A DNA stretch of 41,106 nucleotides, from positions 1-41,106 of the forward strand of contig CAMNAO010000012.1 of assembly GCA_946531435.1 (NCBI GenBank), read 5' to 3'. Under the pieces are notes generated by a model that did no database searches, had not been told where the DNA came from, and worked only from the letters and a program-made list of their open reading frames with translations. Shown here in pieces: positions 1 to 7,892 of the stretch; the first letter of the stretch is position 1, and each line of letters opens with the position of its first letter. The translations under genes and the position numbers were made by a program. The DNA is from an uncultured Clostridia bacterium (GTDB lineage Bacteria > Bacillota > Clostridia > Oscillospirales > Oscillospiraceae).

Positions 1-129
1 ATCCGCAGTAACGATGTAATCGACAGAAGTGTTGCAAGGATCGACATGTATCAAATACTTGACACCATAAAAGTGGATACAGTCAATAAGAACGTTTATG
101 AAATCGTGAGTGAAATACTGACGCTTTGA
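1..129 (+). CDS. C-terminal end of a possible P-loop nucleotide/nucleoside kinase-like protein (partial)
   Basis: An open frame enters from the left edge and runs 42 codons to a TGA at 127-129. The residues read IRSNDVIDRSVARID..., then a helix and strand ending in YEIVSEILTL. An arginine-rich helix, a strand containing VDT and a terminal helix of the type '.vyeivseIl' are how many small P-loop kinases (dTMP kinase-like, AAA_33/AAA_18 types) end. That is a resemblance only; no catalytic motif lies inside the window. The base composition is AT-rich like the next two genes and unlike the rest of the window. It could be another protein altogether. Confidence 0.45.
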   Translation: MRSNDVIDRSVARIDMYQILDTIKVDTVNKNVYEIVSEILTL

Positions 130-131
130 TA

Positions 132-153
132 TCAACAAATTCCGGTTTGTTGA
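132..153 (+). other. Short perfect hairpin just after the partial gene
   Basis: TCAACAAA and TTTGTTGA form an 8-bp stem around a 6-base loop, starting three bases after the upstream stop codon. No U-run follows directly, so it is at best a weak terminator or an mRNA 3' end-stabilising structure. The rest of the gap up to 281 shows no clear promoter. Confidence 0.3.
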
Positions 154-281
154 GGTGCTTCTAGGGTCGATATCCTCTGACAAGTAAGGTTTCCACGGAA
201 CCGCTCTATTGTTTTTTCCGTCTAATATCAGCAAATATATGGCAACCCCGTCTTATCAAATGAAAAACAGAAAGGCTTTCA

Positions 282-1181
282 GTGACCATGGTAAAGGCAA
301 TCAAAAAGTTGTTTGGCGGAATCAATCTGACATGGCCGAGATTAATCGTATCAGCGGTCGCAGCGGGGGTGTTTACCGCTGTGATGGCGATCATTCCAAT
401 CTTTCAGAACACCTCGTTCATTACAATTACAGCAACGTTTGAGGTTTGGATACTGTTTGGGATTATCATTATCATGAACAGTAAGTCCAATATGGACTCG
501 GCGTTGAAATGTTTTGTGTTTTTTCTGATCAGCCAACCGCTGGTTTATCTCATTCAGGTACCGTTCAGCTGGCAGGGATGGAATCTGTTCGGATACTATA
601 AATACTGGTTTTTCTGGACAGTTCTCTGCTTTCCCATGGGATATATCGGTTATTGGATGAAAAAGGACAAATGGTGGGGCTATCTGATTCTGCTGCCGAT
701 GATCGTTATGACCGCCGGTTCTTACAGTGCCTATTTCTCTGACTTTCTGTTCTCCAGGCCGAGGTATATCCTGATTTCACTGTTCTGCGCCTGCGCCATG
801 ATCGTATATCCCTTGGCCGTTTTTGATAACAAAAAAATCAAAACAGTCGGTGTGACCATCAGCATGGTTGCAGTTGCAGCCATCACAATTTATAGTCTGA
901 TGAATCCCCCGGTATACAGCACTGAGATCATGGGGAACGGAGTAGAACATCAATTTGATGATTCCTACACGGTTTATCTTGAAGATAAGAAGTACGGGGA
1001 AGTTGAGATCAGGTATGATGACGGCGTTGAGGATTATTTGCTCCACGCTGATTTCAAACGGGCCGGTGACACAACTTTGACTCTTGTTTCACCGACCGGC
1101 GAAAAGGAAGAATATGATTTGCATATTGAGCTCAGCACATACACAGTAACGAGGCAACCTTCAGAGGAAGCAAGAAAATGA
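282..1181 (+). CDS. Polytopic membrane protein of unknown function
   Basis: I do not recognise this family. The 299-residue product has about seven hydrophobic segments in its first 210 residues, followed by a soluble tail of about 90 residues with alternating polar and hydrophobic positions, which looks like a small beta-rich domain. The start is GTG at 282 or ATG at 288; an AAAGG motif at about 270-275 could serve either. The stop codon overlaps the start of the next gene (ATGA at 1178-1181). This implies translational coupling with the trypsin-like lipoprotein, so the two probably act together at the membrane. Base composition is AT-richer than in genes further right, a possible sign of transfer. 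The tail could be a sensor or substrate domain for the protease, but that is speculation. Confidence 0.75.
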   Translation: MTMVKAIKKLFGGINLTWPRLIVSAVAAGVFTAVMAIIPIFQNTSFITITATFEVWILFGIIIIMNSKSNMDSALKCFVFFLISQPLVYLIQVPFSWQGWNLFGYYKYWFFWTVLCFPMGYIGYWMKKDKWWGYLILLPMIVMTAGSYSAYFSDFLFSRPRYILISLFCACAMIVYPLAVFDNKKIKTVGVTISMVAVAAITIYSLMNPPVYSTEIMGNGVEHQFDDSYTVYLEDKKYGEVEIRYDDGVEDYLLHADFKRAGDTTLTLVSPTGEKEEYDLHIELSTYTVTRQPSEEARK

Positions 1182-1981
1182 AAAGACGAAAAAAACTGTT
1201 TGCTCTCCTTGTCGGGTTGACATTGATAATAGCTCCCCCGACCGTATTGACGGCTTGCGCTGATAGTTCCCGCAATCAAAATACGGTTTTTGAAGATATG
1301 GAGTCGGCATTCAGAGATTCAGATCTCTTGTCGTCCAATATCGGGCTCTTTTCCAAAACAGTTACCGGTGATTCCGTTTCATACGGCGAATGCGGAAGCG
1401 GCGTGATCATTGCAAAAAGAGACGAAGTGTATTATGCTCTTACCGCCGCCCATGTTGCCAGTACGGAGAACGCACAGATCCTTGTTTTCACGGTCAATAC
1501 CGAGATGAAAACGGATAACATCCCCGGCATTGATTACAGTGTCCTTTCCCGGGAAGTATACGAGTCCATGTACACGGCAAACCTGGAGTATGTCAGCAGC
1601 AGAGACGATCTGGCTGTCATTAGCTTCTCTTCAGGGGAAGACTTGTCTGTGGTAACGATCGCTGACGAGGACCCGGAAAAAGACGATCGGATCATGTGTA
1701 TCAGCAATCCGCAGAATGATTGGTTTGCCGTCTCCTATGGAAAGGTCACTTCTGGAATTGAGAAGTTTGGCCAAATGCAAGGCTTTCCAAGCAATGCCAT
1801 GAGACATACTGCGTATATGCATGTGGGCAGCAGTGGCGGAGCTGCTATCAATGAGCAAATGCAGTTGGTTGGTATAACGCCTGGCGGATATTATTCTGCT
1901 GACGGGAAGACATTCAAATGCGGGACGCTGATTCCCGTAAGTGAGATAAAGACATGTCTGGATGAATGGAATCAACCGTGA
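1178..1981 (+). CDS. Secreted trypsin-like serine protease, probable lipoprotein
   Basis: The 267-residue product starts with a basic, hydrophobic signal peptide ending in a lipobox-like L24-T-A-C27. It is therefore probably exported, lipidated at Cys27 and anchored on the outside of the membrane. A chymotrypsin-fold catalytic triad is visible: His92 in LTAAHV, Asp144 in RDDLAVI and Ser219 in HVGSSGGAAI. The layout resembles the protease domain of HtrA/DegP proteins, but there is no room for a PDZ domain, since the protein ends about 48 residues after the catalytic serine. It overlaps the membrane protein gene upstream by 4 bases. The substrate is unknown. Composition is AT-richer than the bulk of the window. 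Confidence 0.85.
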   Translation: MKRRKKLFALLVGLTLIIAPPTVLTACADSSRNQNTVFEDMESAFRDSDLLSSNIGLFSKTVTGDSVSYGECGSGVIIAKRDEVYYALTAAHVASTENAQILVFTVNTEMKTDNIPGIDYSVLSREVYESMYTANLEYVSSRDDLAVISFSSGEDLSVVTIADEDPEKDDRIMCISNPQNDWFAVSYGKVTSGIEKFGQMQGFPSNAMRHTAYMHVGSSGGAAINEQMQLVGITPGGYYSADGKTFKCGTLIPVSEIKTCLDEWNQP

Positions 1982-2007
1982 GACTGATCAGGATTTAGGA
2001 GGACAAC

Positions 2008-3435
2008 ATGTTTAATCATCATGATATAACGCGGAATGCCTGCATGCTGCATGGCCCGCTGGCCCGCCACGGCTACGACTGGTGGTGGCATTCTTTCACT
2101 GCTCAGGACGAAGAGACAGGGGAGGACAAGCCATTTTTCATTGAATTCTTTGTCTGCAATCCGGCGCTGGCAGAGGATGAACCGGTGCTGGGGCAGCTTC
2201 CCGACAACCGGGAAGCCGGAAAGAAGCCATCGTATCTGATGGTAAAGGCGGGCACCTGGGGCGAGGATGCCTGCCAGCTGCACCGTTTCTTTGCATGGAA
2301 AGATGTTCATATGCACGGAGACGCGCCGTTTCAGATTGAGGCAGAAGATTGTCTGGCCTGTGAGACAGCGCTGAAGGGAAGCGTGTCCATTACACCGGAG
2401 GAAGCAGCTGCCCACCCCGAATGGATGTGCGACGGGGGCGAAATGAGCTGGGATATTAAGGTGGACAAGCAGATCGCCTTCAACGTGGGATACGGGGCGA
2501 GCAAGCCTCTACGGGACGCGGAAGCCTTCGCTATGTATTGGCATGCGGAGGGGATGAAGAGCGCTTACAGCGGGACCGTTACGTTCAATGGCCGAAAGTA
2601 CACAGTTACGCCGGAACGCAGCTATGGTTACGCGGATAAGAACTGGGGACGGGACTTTACAACGCCATGGGTCTGGCTTTCCTCCAATTGCCTGACCAGC
2701 AAAAAGACCGGGAAGCAGCTCCGTAACAGCGTATTCGATATCGGCGGCGGCAGACCGAAGATCTATTTTGTTCCGTTGGATCGCCGCCTGCTGGGCGTGT
2801 TTTACTATGAGGGTAAGGAGTATGATTTCAATTTTTCCAAGCTTCACTTGATGGTGAAAACTGAGTTCACCTTTGAAGAGCACGATGAGGAGGTCATCTG
2901 GCACGTACGGCAGGAAAATATCCATGCCGCTATGGAGACAGAGGTTCACTGCCTGAAGAAGGACATGTTGCTGATCAACTATGAGGCGCCGGACGGCAGC
3001 AGACGCCATAATCGTCTGTGGAACGGCGGCAACGGCTGGGGTACCGTAAAGCTCTATGACCGTCAGAACGGCCAGCTCATACTGACAGATGAAATCGAAG
3101 CTACCCATATTGGCTGTGAATACGGTGAATATGATCATGAGGAACCGTATTCCGGCGAAGGCGGATTCGGCTGCAAGGATGGGAAGACAAATAAGGAATT
3201 CTGCGGTATGACCCGGATTGAACGGGTGAAAAAGTACGAGAAGCTGTTTGACGAGGCTGTAATCTCTCATGATCCCGAAAAGCTCCGCATGCTTGAGACC
3301 TATTACACTTCAGGTGAATGGAGGGAGGATTATGAAGCAGATGAACGGGGAGAACTCCCCCGGGACCTGAAACGCGGCGTGCTTTCTCAGGACGCGCTCT
3401 ATGAACTGCTGGAGGAGGCAGATCTACTTGTATAG
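2008..3435 (+). CDS. Tocopherol cyclase-like / calycin-fold protein
   Basis: The 475-residue soluble protein has no signal peptide or membrane segment. It contains the motif YADKNWG at about residues 212-218, followed by PWVWLSSN. This matches the signature of the tocopherol cyclase family, whose plant member VTE1 has an equivalent Y-A-E-K-N-W-G. The N-terminal HGP..RHGYDWWWHSF is also typical of bacterial members. Plant VTE1 closes the chromanol ring of tocopherols, but non-photosynthetic bacteria make no tocopherol, so the substrate here is unknown. The last 70 residues are charged and helical and may be a separate segment. It lies 26 bases after the protease gene behind a GGAGG ribosome binding site, so it may share its transcript. 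Base composition is intermediate between the AT-rich genes to the left and the GC-rich bulk. Confidence 0.7.
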   Translation: MFNHHDITRNACMLHGPLARHGYDWWWHSFTAQDEETGEDKPFFIEFFVCNPALAEDEPVLGQLPDNREAGKKPSYLMVKAGTWGEDACQLHRFFAWKDVHMHGDAPFQIEAEDCLACETALKGSVSITPEEAAAHPEWMCDGGEMSWDIKVDKQIAFNVGYGASKPLRDAEAFAMYWHAEGMKSAYSGTVTFNGRKYTVTPERSYGYADKNWGRDFTTPWVWLSSNCLTSKKTGKQLRNSVFDIGGGRPKIYFVPLDRRLLGVFYYEGKEYDFNFSKLHLMVKTEFTFEEHDEEVIWHVRQENIHAAMETEVHCLKKDMLLINYEAPDGSRRHNRLWNGGNGWGTVKLYDRQNGQLILTDEIEATHIGCEYGEYDHEEPYSGEGGFGCKDGKTNKEFCGMTRIERVKKYEKLFDEAVISHDPEKLRMLETYYTSGEWREDYEADERGELPRDLKRGVLSQDALYELLEEADLLV

Positions 3436-3484
3436 AATGCCCGGATCAAGTTGTTGCAGGAGTGTATTTTTATCCATTCGCAAC

Positions 3485-3512
3485 TTGCATTTTTTCATGG
3501 AAAGCGTATAAT
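3485..3512 (+). promoter_or_regulatory. Sigma-A type promoter for the glycine riboswitch transcript
   Basis: TTGCAT at 3485-3490 and TATAAT at 3507-3512 are separated by 16 bases. Transcription would begin near 3519, just before the riboswitch aptamers. Confidence 0.75.
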
Positions 3513-3539
3513 GATAGCAACAGAATACAGATCCGGTTG

Positions 3540-3703
3540 AAACCGGCAGGAGACGGGGATCATCCCGGCCGAAGGAGCAACACTCTCAGGCGCCAAATGG
3601 CAAAGACTGTCGGCAGACGGATCTCCGGAGAATCCCGCCGGAGCGGGTGCCGAAGGGGCAAGGGCGTTGGCCTAATCTCTCAGGCAAAAGGACGGAGTCA
3701 GCC
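3540..3703 (+). promoter_or_regulatory. Tandem glycine riboswitch
   Basis: Two consecutive aptamers carry the glycine riboswitch core. The first (about 3545-3616) has GGCCGAAGGAGCAA, then CTCTCAGGC. The second (about 3622-3703) has TGCCGAAGGGGCAA, then AATCTCTCAGGCAAAAGGAC. The two lie close together in the usual cooperative tandem arrangement. A 6-bp hairpin (CGTCAC 3712-3717 with GTGACG 3727-3732) and a strong terminator (3750-3783) follow before the symporter gene, so control is probably by transcription attenuation. Whether glycine turns the gene on or off cannot be settled by eye. Apparent reading frames across this region are not genes. Confidence 0.93.
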
Positions 3704-3749
3704 AGCTTTTACGTCACGAAAGCCAAGTGACGGGAATGATAAAGTGCGC

Positions 3750-3783
3750 AGGACCCGGACCGCCGATCCGGGTCCTGTTTTTT
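3750..3783 (+). terminator. Rho-independent terminator controlled by the glycine riboswitch
   Basis: AGGACCCGGA (3750-3759) pairs perfectly with TCCGGGTCCT (3767-3776) around a 7-base loop, followed by G and six Ts. It stands between the riboswitch and the symporter start, as an expression platform would. Confidence 0.9.
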
Positions 3784-3845
3784 GCGTAATAGAAACAAAA
3801 AACCGGGGATCCCTTGGATTCTGAGGTAATGAGGGGGATAAGAGG

Positions 3846-5450
3846 ATGAAAAAAAGAAAATTCCTGCTGACGGTGCTGCTCCTGGCGCTGCTGACGGCGG
3901 CCCTGTCCGTACCTGCTTTGGCAACGGATGGCAGCGTGGCGGACAAGGTGGCCAAGGTCAATGACACAATCAATACCGTGGTCTGGAACTGGATGCTCTT
4001 TGCCATCCTGGGCGTGGGATTTATCATGACGGTCATCACCGGCTTTTTCCAGTTTACCCACTTTGGTCACTGGTGGAAGCATTCCATCGGCAGCGTTTTC
4101 AAGCGCCGGGATGTGCTCCATTCCGATGATCAGAAGTCGATCTCCCAGTTTCAGAGCCTTTGCACCGCCATGTCCGCCACAGTGGGCACCGGCAATATCG
4201 TGGGCGTGGCAACGGCCATTGCCTTCGGCGGTCCCGGCTCCATCTTCTGGATGTGGCTTGCGGCGATCCTGGGCCTCATGACCAACTTTGCCGAAAACGC
4301 CCTGGGTATCTACTACCGCCGCCGCAACAGCGACGGGGAGTGGAGCGGCGGCGCCATGTACTATCTGAAGGACGGCCTGGGCTCCTTTAAGGGAATGAAA
4401 CAGATTGGCTCCGTCCTGGCAGGCCTCTTCTCCGTCTTTGCCGTGCTGGCCTCTTTCGGTATCGGCAACTTGAGCCAGATCAACTCCATCGCCACCAACG
4501 TAAACAGCACCCTTACAGGGCTCGGTGTCCCGGATGCGACCATCCTTGGGGTCAGCGCCATCAACCTTGTTACCGGCCTCCTTCTCATGGTGGTGGCTGC
4601 TCTGGTGATCGTGGGCGGCCTGCAGCGGATCGCCCGCACTACCGAGAAGCTGGTGCCCTTCATGTCCATCTTCTATATCCTGGGCTCCCTGGTCCTGATC
4701 TTCTGGGATGCCAAGCTGATCCTTCCCGCCCTGGGGTCTATCTTCAAATTCGCATTTACCGGACGCGCCATCGCCGGCGGCACCCTGGGCACCGTTATCA
4801 AATGGGGCTTAAAGCGCGGCGTTTTCTCCAATGAGGCGGGGCTGGGCTCCTCTGTCATGGTCCATTCCAACTCCAACGCCCGGGAGCCTGTGACCCAGGG
4901 TATCTGGGGCATTTTTGAGGTCTTTGCGGATACCATCATCATCTGCACCCTCACCGCGATGGCCATTCTTACCAGCGGCCTTGTGGATCTGGAGACCGGC
5001 CGCCTTCTGGATGAGACCATTGCCGCAGGCGCCCTGACCAGCCGCTGCTTCTATCAGGTGTTCGGCAACGCGGGCTCCGTCTTTGTGACGCTGGCCCTGA
5101 TCCTCTTTGCCTTTTCCACCTGCCTGGGCTGGAGTCATTACGGGACAAAAAGCTGGGAGTATCTTCTGGGGACACGGTCCGTCGGCGTTTACCGTGTGCT
5201 CTTCATCGCGGCCATTATGGCGGGCGCCCTGATGCAGTCCAGCCTTGCCTGGGATATCTCCGACACCTTCAATGGTCTCATGGCGCTGCCGAACCTCATC
5301 GGTGTCCTTGCCTGCTCCGGTACGGTGGTGTCCATTGTGAAGAACTATGAGCGCCGGGTCTTCCGCGGAGAGGATCTGGAGCCCATGCTCTCCTGGGATC
5401 CCGAAATCGAGCGGGAGCAATTGAAGGGCTTCCATAACGGCGACGAATAA
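3846..5450 (+). CDS. Sodium:alanine/glycine symporter (AGCS family)
   Basis: The 534-residue integral membrane protein is a sodium-coupled importer of small neutral amino acids in the cytoplasmic membrane. It carries AGCS-family landmarks: GFFQFTHFGHWW near residue 65, SQFQSLCTAMSATVGTGNIVGVATA at about 98-122, KWGLKRGVFSNEAGLGSS at about 318-335 and FAFSTCLGWSHYG near 420. Before the first conserved segment there is a signal-peptide-like stretch with a cleavage-like ALA-T, an N-terminal extra found in some clostridial members. The glycine riboswitch and terminator upstream point to glycine (or glycine and alanine) as substrate and to control by intracellular glycine. The start at 3846 has an AAGAGG/AGGGGG ribosome binding region. 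The family is certain; the exact substrate is inferred. Confidence 0.93.
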   Translation: MKKRKFLLTVLLLALLTAALSVPALATDGSVADKVAKVNDTINTVVWNWMLFAILGVGFIMTVITGFFQFTHFGHWWKHSIGSVFKRRDVLHSDDQKSISQFQSLCTAMSATVGTGNIVGVATAIAFGGPGSIFWMWLAAILGLMTNFAENALGIYYRRRNSDGEWSGGAMYYLKDGLGSFKGMKQIGSVLAGLFSVFAVLASFGIGNLSQINSIATNVNSTLTGLGVPDATILGVSAINLVTGLLLMVVAALVIVGGLQRIARTTEKLVPFMSIFYILGSLVLIFWDAKLILPALGSIFKFAFTGRAIAGGTLGTVIKWGLKRGVFSNEAGLGSSVMVHSNSNAREPVTQGIWGIFEVFADTIIICTLTAMAILTSGLVDLETGRLLDETIAAGALTSRCFYQVFGNAGSVFVTLALILFAFSTCLGWSHYGTKSWEYLLGTRSVGVYRVLFIAAIMAGALMQSSLAWDISDTFNGLMALPNLIGVLACSGTVVSIVKNYERRVFRGEDLEPMLSWDPEIEREQLKGFHNGDE

Positions 5451-5461
5451 GCCCGGATCCT

Positions 5462-5517
5462 GACAAAAAGAAAATGGCGTCCGGAAGAGATCACGTGGGT
5501 GATCCCTTCCGGACGCC
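5462..5517 (-). terminator. Terminator between the symporter and trmB (convergent genes)
   Basis: GGCGTCCGGAAG (5476-5487) pairs with CTTCCGGACGCC (5506-5517), with a smaller GATCAC/GTGATC stem inside. On the minus strand the stem is followed by ATTTTCTTTTTGTC, a good U-tract, so it serves trmB. On the plus strand the tail is poorer in T, but it may also stop the symporter transcript. Confidence 0.8.
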
Positions 5518-5533
5518 GGCTCTTCATTCTGGT

Positions 5534-6643
5534 TTAAACGGGGGTTTTCACCGGGATGGCGAGGGAAAAGACCTTCTCCTCACCGACCCTTTGGGCCCGC
5601 AGAATGAGGGGCTTTATGCTGTCCAGGGTATAGCCGCGATCTGATAAAGCCGCCATCATGGCTGCCCAGCCCTCATCAAAATGGGGGGAGGAGAGGGGGA
5701 TCACCGCATAGCGTCCCCCGGGAAGCCGTTCGGGCTCTGCCCCGGCCTTCAGCATTTGCTGTATGTCCTCCTCCGGGATGCCCTCGGCCTCGATGGAGCT
5801 GCTGGACTGGCTCCAGTCCGGGCGGAAGCCGCCCTCACCATCCGCTGCCAGCCAGCCGATGTTCATGGCCTTCCCATTGGCGGCAATGCCTGCCAGCTTC
5901 AAAAGGGCCTGTTCCTCGACCCCTCGCAGTCCGTTAGGATGAACTTCAGGGAGGCAGAGGATGCCTGTGGGACGCAGCTCCTCGATCTCCACCGGCAGAT
6001 CGGCCTCCGTTGGGGTCCGGGCAATGCACTTGCAGATGGGAACGCCCTGGCTGTGGAACTTGGCCTCATAATCGGTCATGATCTCTGCAATGCCGTCCCG
6101 GTGCAGGTCATGGGTCTCAAAGATCACGTCCCAGCCGCAGCGCTTCAGCTGCTCCACACTCCAGTCAAAGAGAGGGGCGTTGTCGGTCTTGAAGCGCAGC
6201 TCTCCGCCGGGGCGCAGCACGGTGCGGTAAAGGGTCAGATAATCCGGCGCGGTGAGGCGGCGCTTGGCGTGCCCAAGGGAAGGCCAGGGATCACAGAAGT
6301 TAACATAAATCCTATCCGCTTCACCGGGGGCAAAGACCCGGCAGATGGCGGCGGCGTCCATATCCAGAAAACGCACATTGTTCAGGCCCCGCCGGGTGAC
6401 CCGTTCCATGCCCACCACCGTGGCCTCGGGTACCCGCTCCACCGCGGCGATAAAAAGCTCCGGCTCCGCCTCCGCCGTATCGGCGGTAAAGCGCCCTTTG
6501 CCGCAGCCCAGCTCCACCGCCAGCTCTTTATAGCCGGGAAAGGTCTCCTTCCATTTTCCCCGTAATTCTTCGGGGTTTTCCAGAAGGGCGGAGGCCGCCT
6601 TTTCCAGTCTGGGTTCCAGGTTGCGCTTTTTTCTCATTCTCAT
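5534..6643 (-). CDS. trmB: tRNA (guanine-N7)-methyltransferase TrmB fused to a GyrI-like domain
   Basis: The first ~225 residues form the TrmB enzyme, which methylates G46 of tRNA using S-adenosylmethionine. The SAM-binding motif VELGCGKGRF, the family signature NFCDPWPSLGHAKRRL and the terminal MTDYEAKF are all present. Normal TrmB ends about there, near 215-240 residues. This product continues for another ~140 residues that resemble the GyrI-like/AraC effector-binding fold: a first half with LRPTGILCLPE, then LPGGRYAVIPL, and a last strand FSLAIPV. The start was set at MRMRKKRNLE (6643) because AAAGGAG lies just upstream on the minus strand; a longer frame to 6739 has no good site. The fusion suggests ligand-controlled methylation or simple co-expression, which is inference. 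Confidence 0.9.
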   Translation of the reverse strand: MRMRKKRNLEPRLEKAASALLENPEELRGKWKETFPGYKELAVELGCGKGRFTADTAEAEPELFIAAVERVPEATVVGMERVTRRGLNNVRFLDMDAAAICRVFAPGEADRIYVNFCDPWPSLGHAKRRLTAPDYLTLYRTVLRPGGELRFKTDNAPLFDWSVEQLKRCGWDVIFETHDLHRDGIAEIMTDYEAKFHSQGVPICKCIARTPTEADLPVEIEELRPTGILCLPEVHPNGLRGVEEQALLKLAGIAANGKAMNIGWLAADGEGGFRPDWSQSSSSIEAEGIPEEDIQQMLKAGAEPERLPGGRYAVIPLSSPHFDEGWAAMMAALSDRGYTLDSIKPLILRAQRVGEEKVFSLAIPVKTPV

Positions 6644-6764
6644 GGGTGGTACTCCTTTACGGCCGCAATTCCTTAACAGCAACTCATTATAGCACAGATA
6701 ACAATTTTTTGACAACGGGAGAAGGAAAACTACACCCATATTTCAAAAAACTCTTGAAAAGCTC

Positions 6765-6796
6765 TTGACAGATACGATCACTTTTGATAATATAAT
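6765..6796 (+). promoter_or_regulatory. Promoter of the rplJ-rplL unit
   Basis: A consensus -35 TTGACA lies at 6765-6770. An AT-rich -10 region GATAATATAAT (6786-6796) offers TAATAT at a 17-base spacing. Transcription would start near 6800. Confidence 0.8.
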
Positions 6797-6905
6797 CGGG
6801 CGTTCCAAAGACAGCAGGGGGCGAGAGCCATAATTCCTGCCGAGGATGGCATGACAGTTTGTCTACCGCATCCGTGCGTCTTTGCGCATGGGTGTTTTCT
6901 TTTTG
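6797..6905 (+). promoter_or_regulatory. Ribosomal protein L10 leader with attenuator hairpin
   Basis: The roughly 140-base untranslated region before rplJ holds paired segments including GAGAGCC, CTGCCGAGGATGGCATGACAG and a final hairpin. In that hairpin CATCCGTGCG (6869-6878) pairs with CGCATGGGTG (6885-6894), counting G-U pairs, followed by TTTTCTTTTT. This is the layout of the L10 leader of Firmicutes, where excess L10(L12)4 complex binds and represses its own operon, partly by premature termination. The assignment rests on position and structure, not on a covariance search. Confidence 0.75.
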
Positions 6906-6939
6906 GGCGCGATCAATCATCCGGAGGTGAATCCAAACA

Positions 6940-7461
6940 ATGCCTAACGCACAGGTACTCAGCGAAAAGCAGGCGGTCGTCCAGACCCTGAAGGATAAGC
7001 TGAACCACTCCCAGGCGGGCGTGCTGGTTGATTATTCCGGCATCACCGTGGCGGAGGATACCGAGCTGCGTCGGAAGGCCCGTGAGATGAACGTCGATTA
7101 CGCGGTCGTGAAAAACACGCTGCTGCGCATCGCCGCCGACGACACCGGCCTGAAGGAGCTCGATCCCCTGTTCAACGGTTCCACCGCTCTGGCAGTCAGC
7201 TCTGAGGACGCTCTGGCGCCTGCCAAGGTCATGTGTGAATACGCCAAGAAGCTCGATCAGCATTTCGAGATCAAGGGCGGCTTCATGGATGGCAAGGTCA
7301 TCAGCGTGGACGATATCAAGGCCCTGGCCGCGATTCCCCCGCTGCCCATTCTCCGCGCGCAGGTGCTCGGCACCATGCTCGCGCCCATCACCAGCCTGGC
7401 CGTTGTCCTGAAGGCAGCTGCCGAGAAGCTCGGCGGCCCCGTGGAAGAAGCGGCCGAGTAA
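6940..7461 (+). CDS. rplJ: 50S ribosomal protein L10
   Basis: The 173-residue protein has the L10 pattern: MPNAQVLSEKQAVVQTLKDKL at the start, then DYSGITVAEDTELRRKARE, VVKNTLLRIA and FNGSTALAV. It ends in the C-terminal helix that carries L7/L12 dimers. It builds the base of the ribosomal stalk. The start at 6940 follows CCGGAGGTG. It is first in a two-gene unit with rplL, 38 bases downstream, behind an L10 leader. In most bacteria rplK and rplA precede it and rpoB follows; here neither neighbour is present. Confidence 0.97.
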   Translation: MPNAQVLSEKQAVVQTLKDKLNHSQAGVLVDYSGITVAEDTELRRKAREMNVDYAVVKNTLLRIAADDTGLKELDPLFNGSTALAVSSEDALAPAKVMCEYAKKLDQHFEIKGGFMDGKVISVDDIKALAAIPPLPILRAQVLGTMLAPITSLAVVLKAAAEKLGGPVEEAAE

Positions 7462-7499
7462 TCCCACATCACATACTACTAACTTAGGAGGAAATTACA

Positions 7500-7877
7500 A
7501 TGGCAAGCGAAAAGATTGCTGCTCTCATCGAGGAAGTTAAGGCCCTTACCGTCCTGGAGCTGAACGAGCTGGTTCATGCTCTTGAGGAGGAGTTCGGTGT
7601 CTCCGCCGCCGCCATGGCCGCTCCTGCTGCCGGCGCCGCCGCTGACGCCCCCGCTGCTGCTGAGCAGACTGAGTTCGACGTGGTCATGACCAGCTTCGGC
7701 GATCAGAAGATCAAGGTCATCAAGGAAGTCCGCGCCATCACCGGCCTGGGCCTGGCTGAGGCCAAGGCGAAGGTCGAGGCGATCCCTGCCACCATCAAGG
7801 AGGCCGTCTCCAAGGAGGAGGCCGAGAAGCTGGCTGAGCAGCTGAAGGCCGCCGGCGCCACCGTCGAGATCAAGTAA
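7500..7877 (+). CDS. rplL: 50S ribosomal protein L7/L12
   Basis: The 125-residue stalk protein recruits and activates translational GTPases. The N-terminal dimerisation helices contain [20 protein letters not shown]. An alanine/proline-rich hinge covers about residues 37-58, and the C-terminal domain has the conserved [20 protein letters not shown]. Length and sequence are typical. The start follows TAGGAGGAAATTACA. A strong terminator (7893-7926) ends the unit, so rpoB is not co-transcribed here. Confidence 0.98.
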   Translation: MASEKIAALIEEVKALTVLELNELVHALEEEFGVSAAAMAAPAAGAAADAPAAAEQTEFDVVMTSFGDQKIKVIKEVRAITGLGLAEAKAKVEAIPATIKEAVSKEEAEKLAEQLKAAGATVEIK

Positions 7878-7892
7878 TTGCAATAACGCCCC

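Noticed and set aside
3462..3824. Possible small gene between the tocopherol cyclase-like gene and the symporter
   Set aside because: The stretch is the promoter, tandem glycine riboswitch and terminator; the frame has no ribosome binding site.
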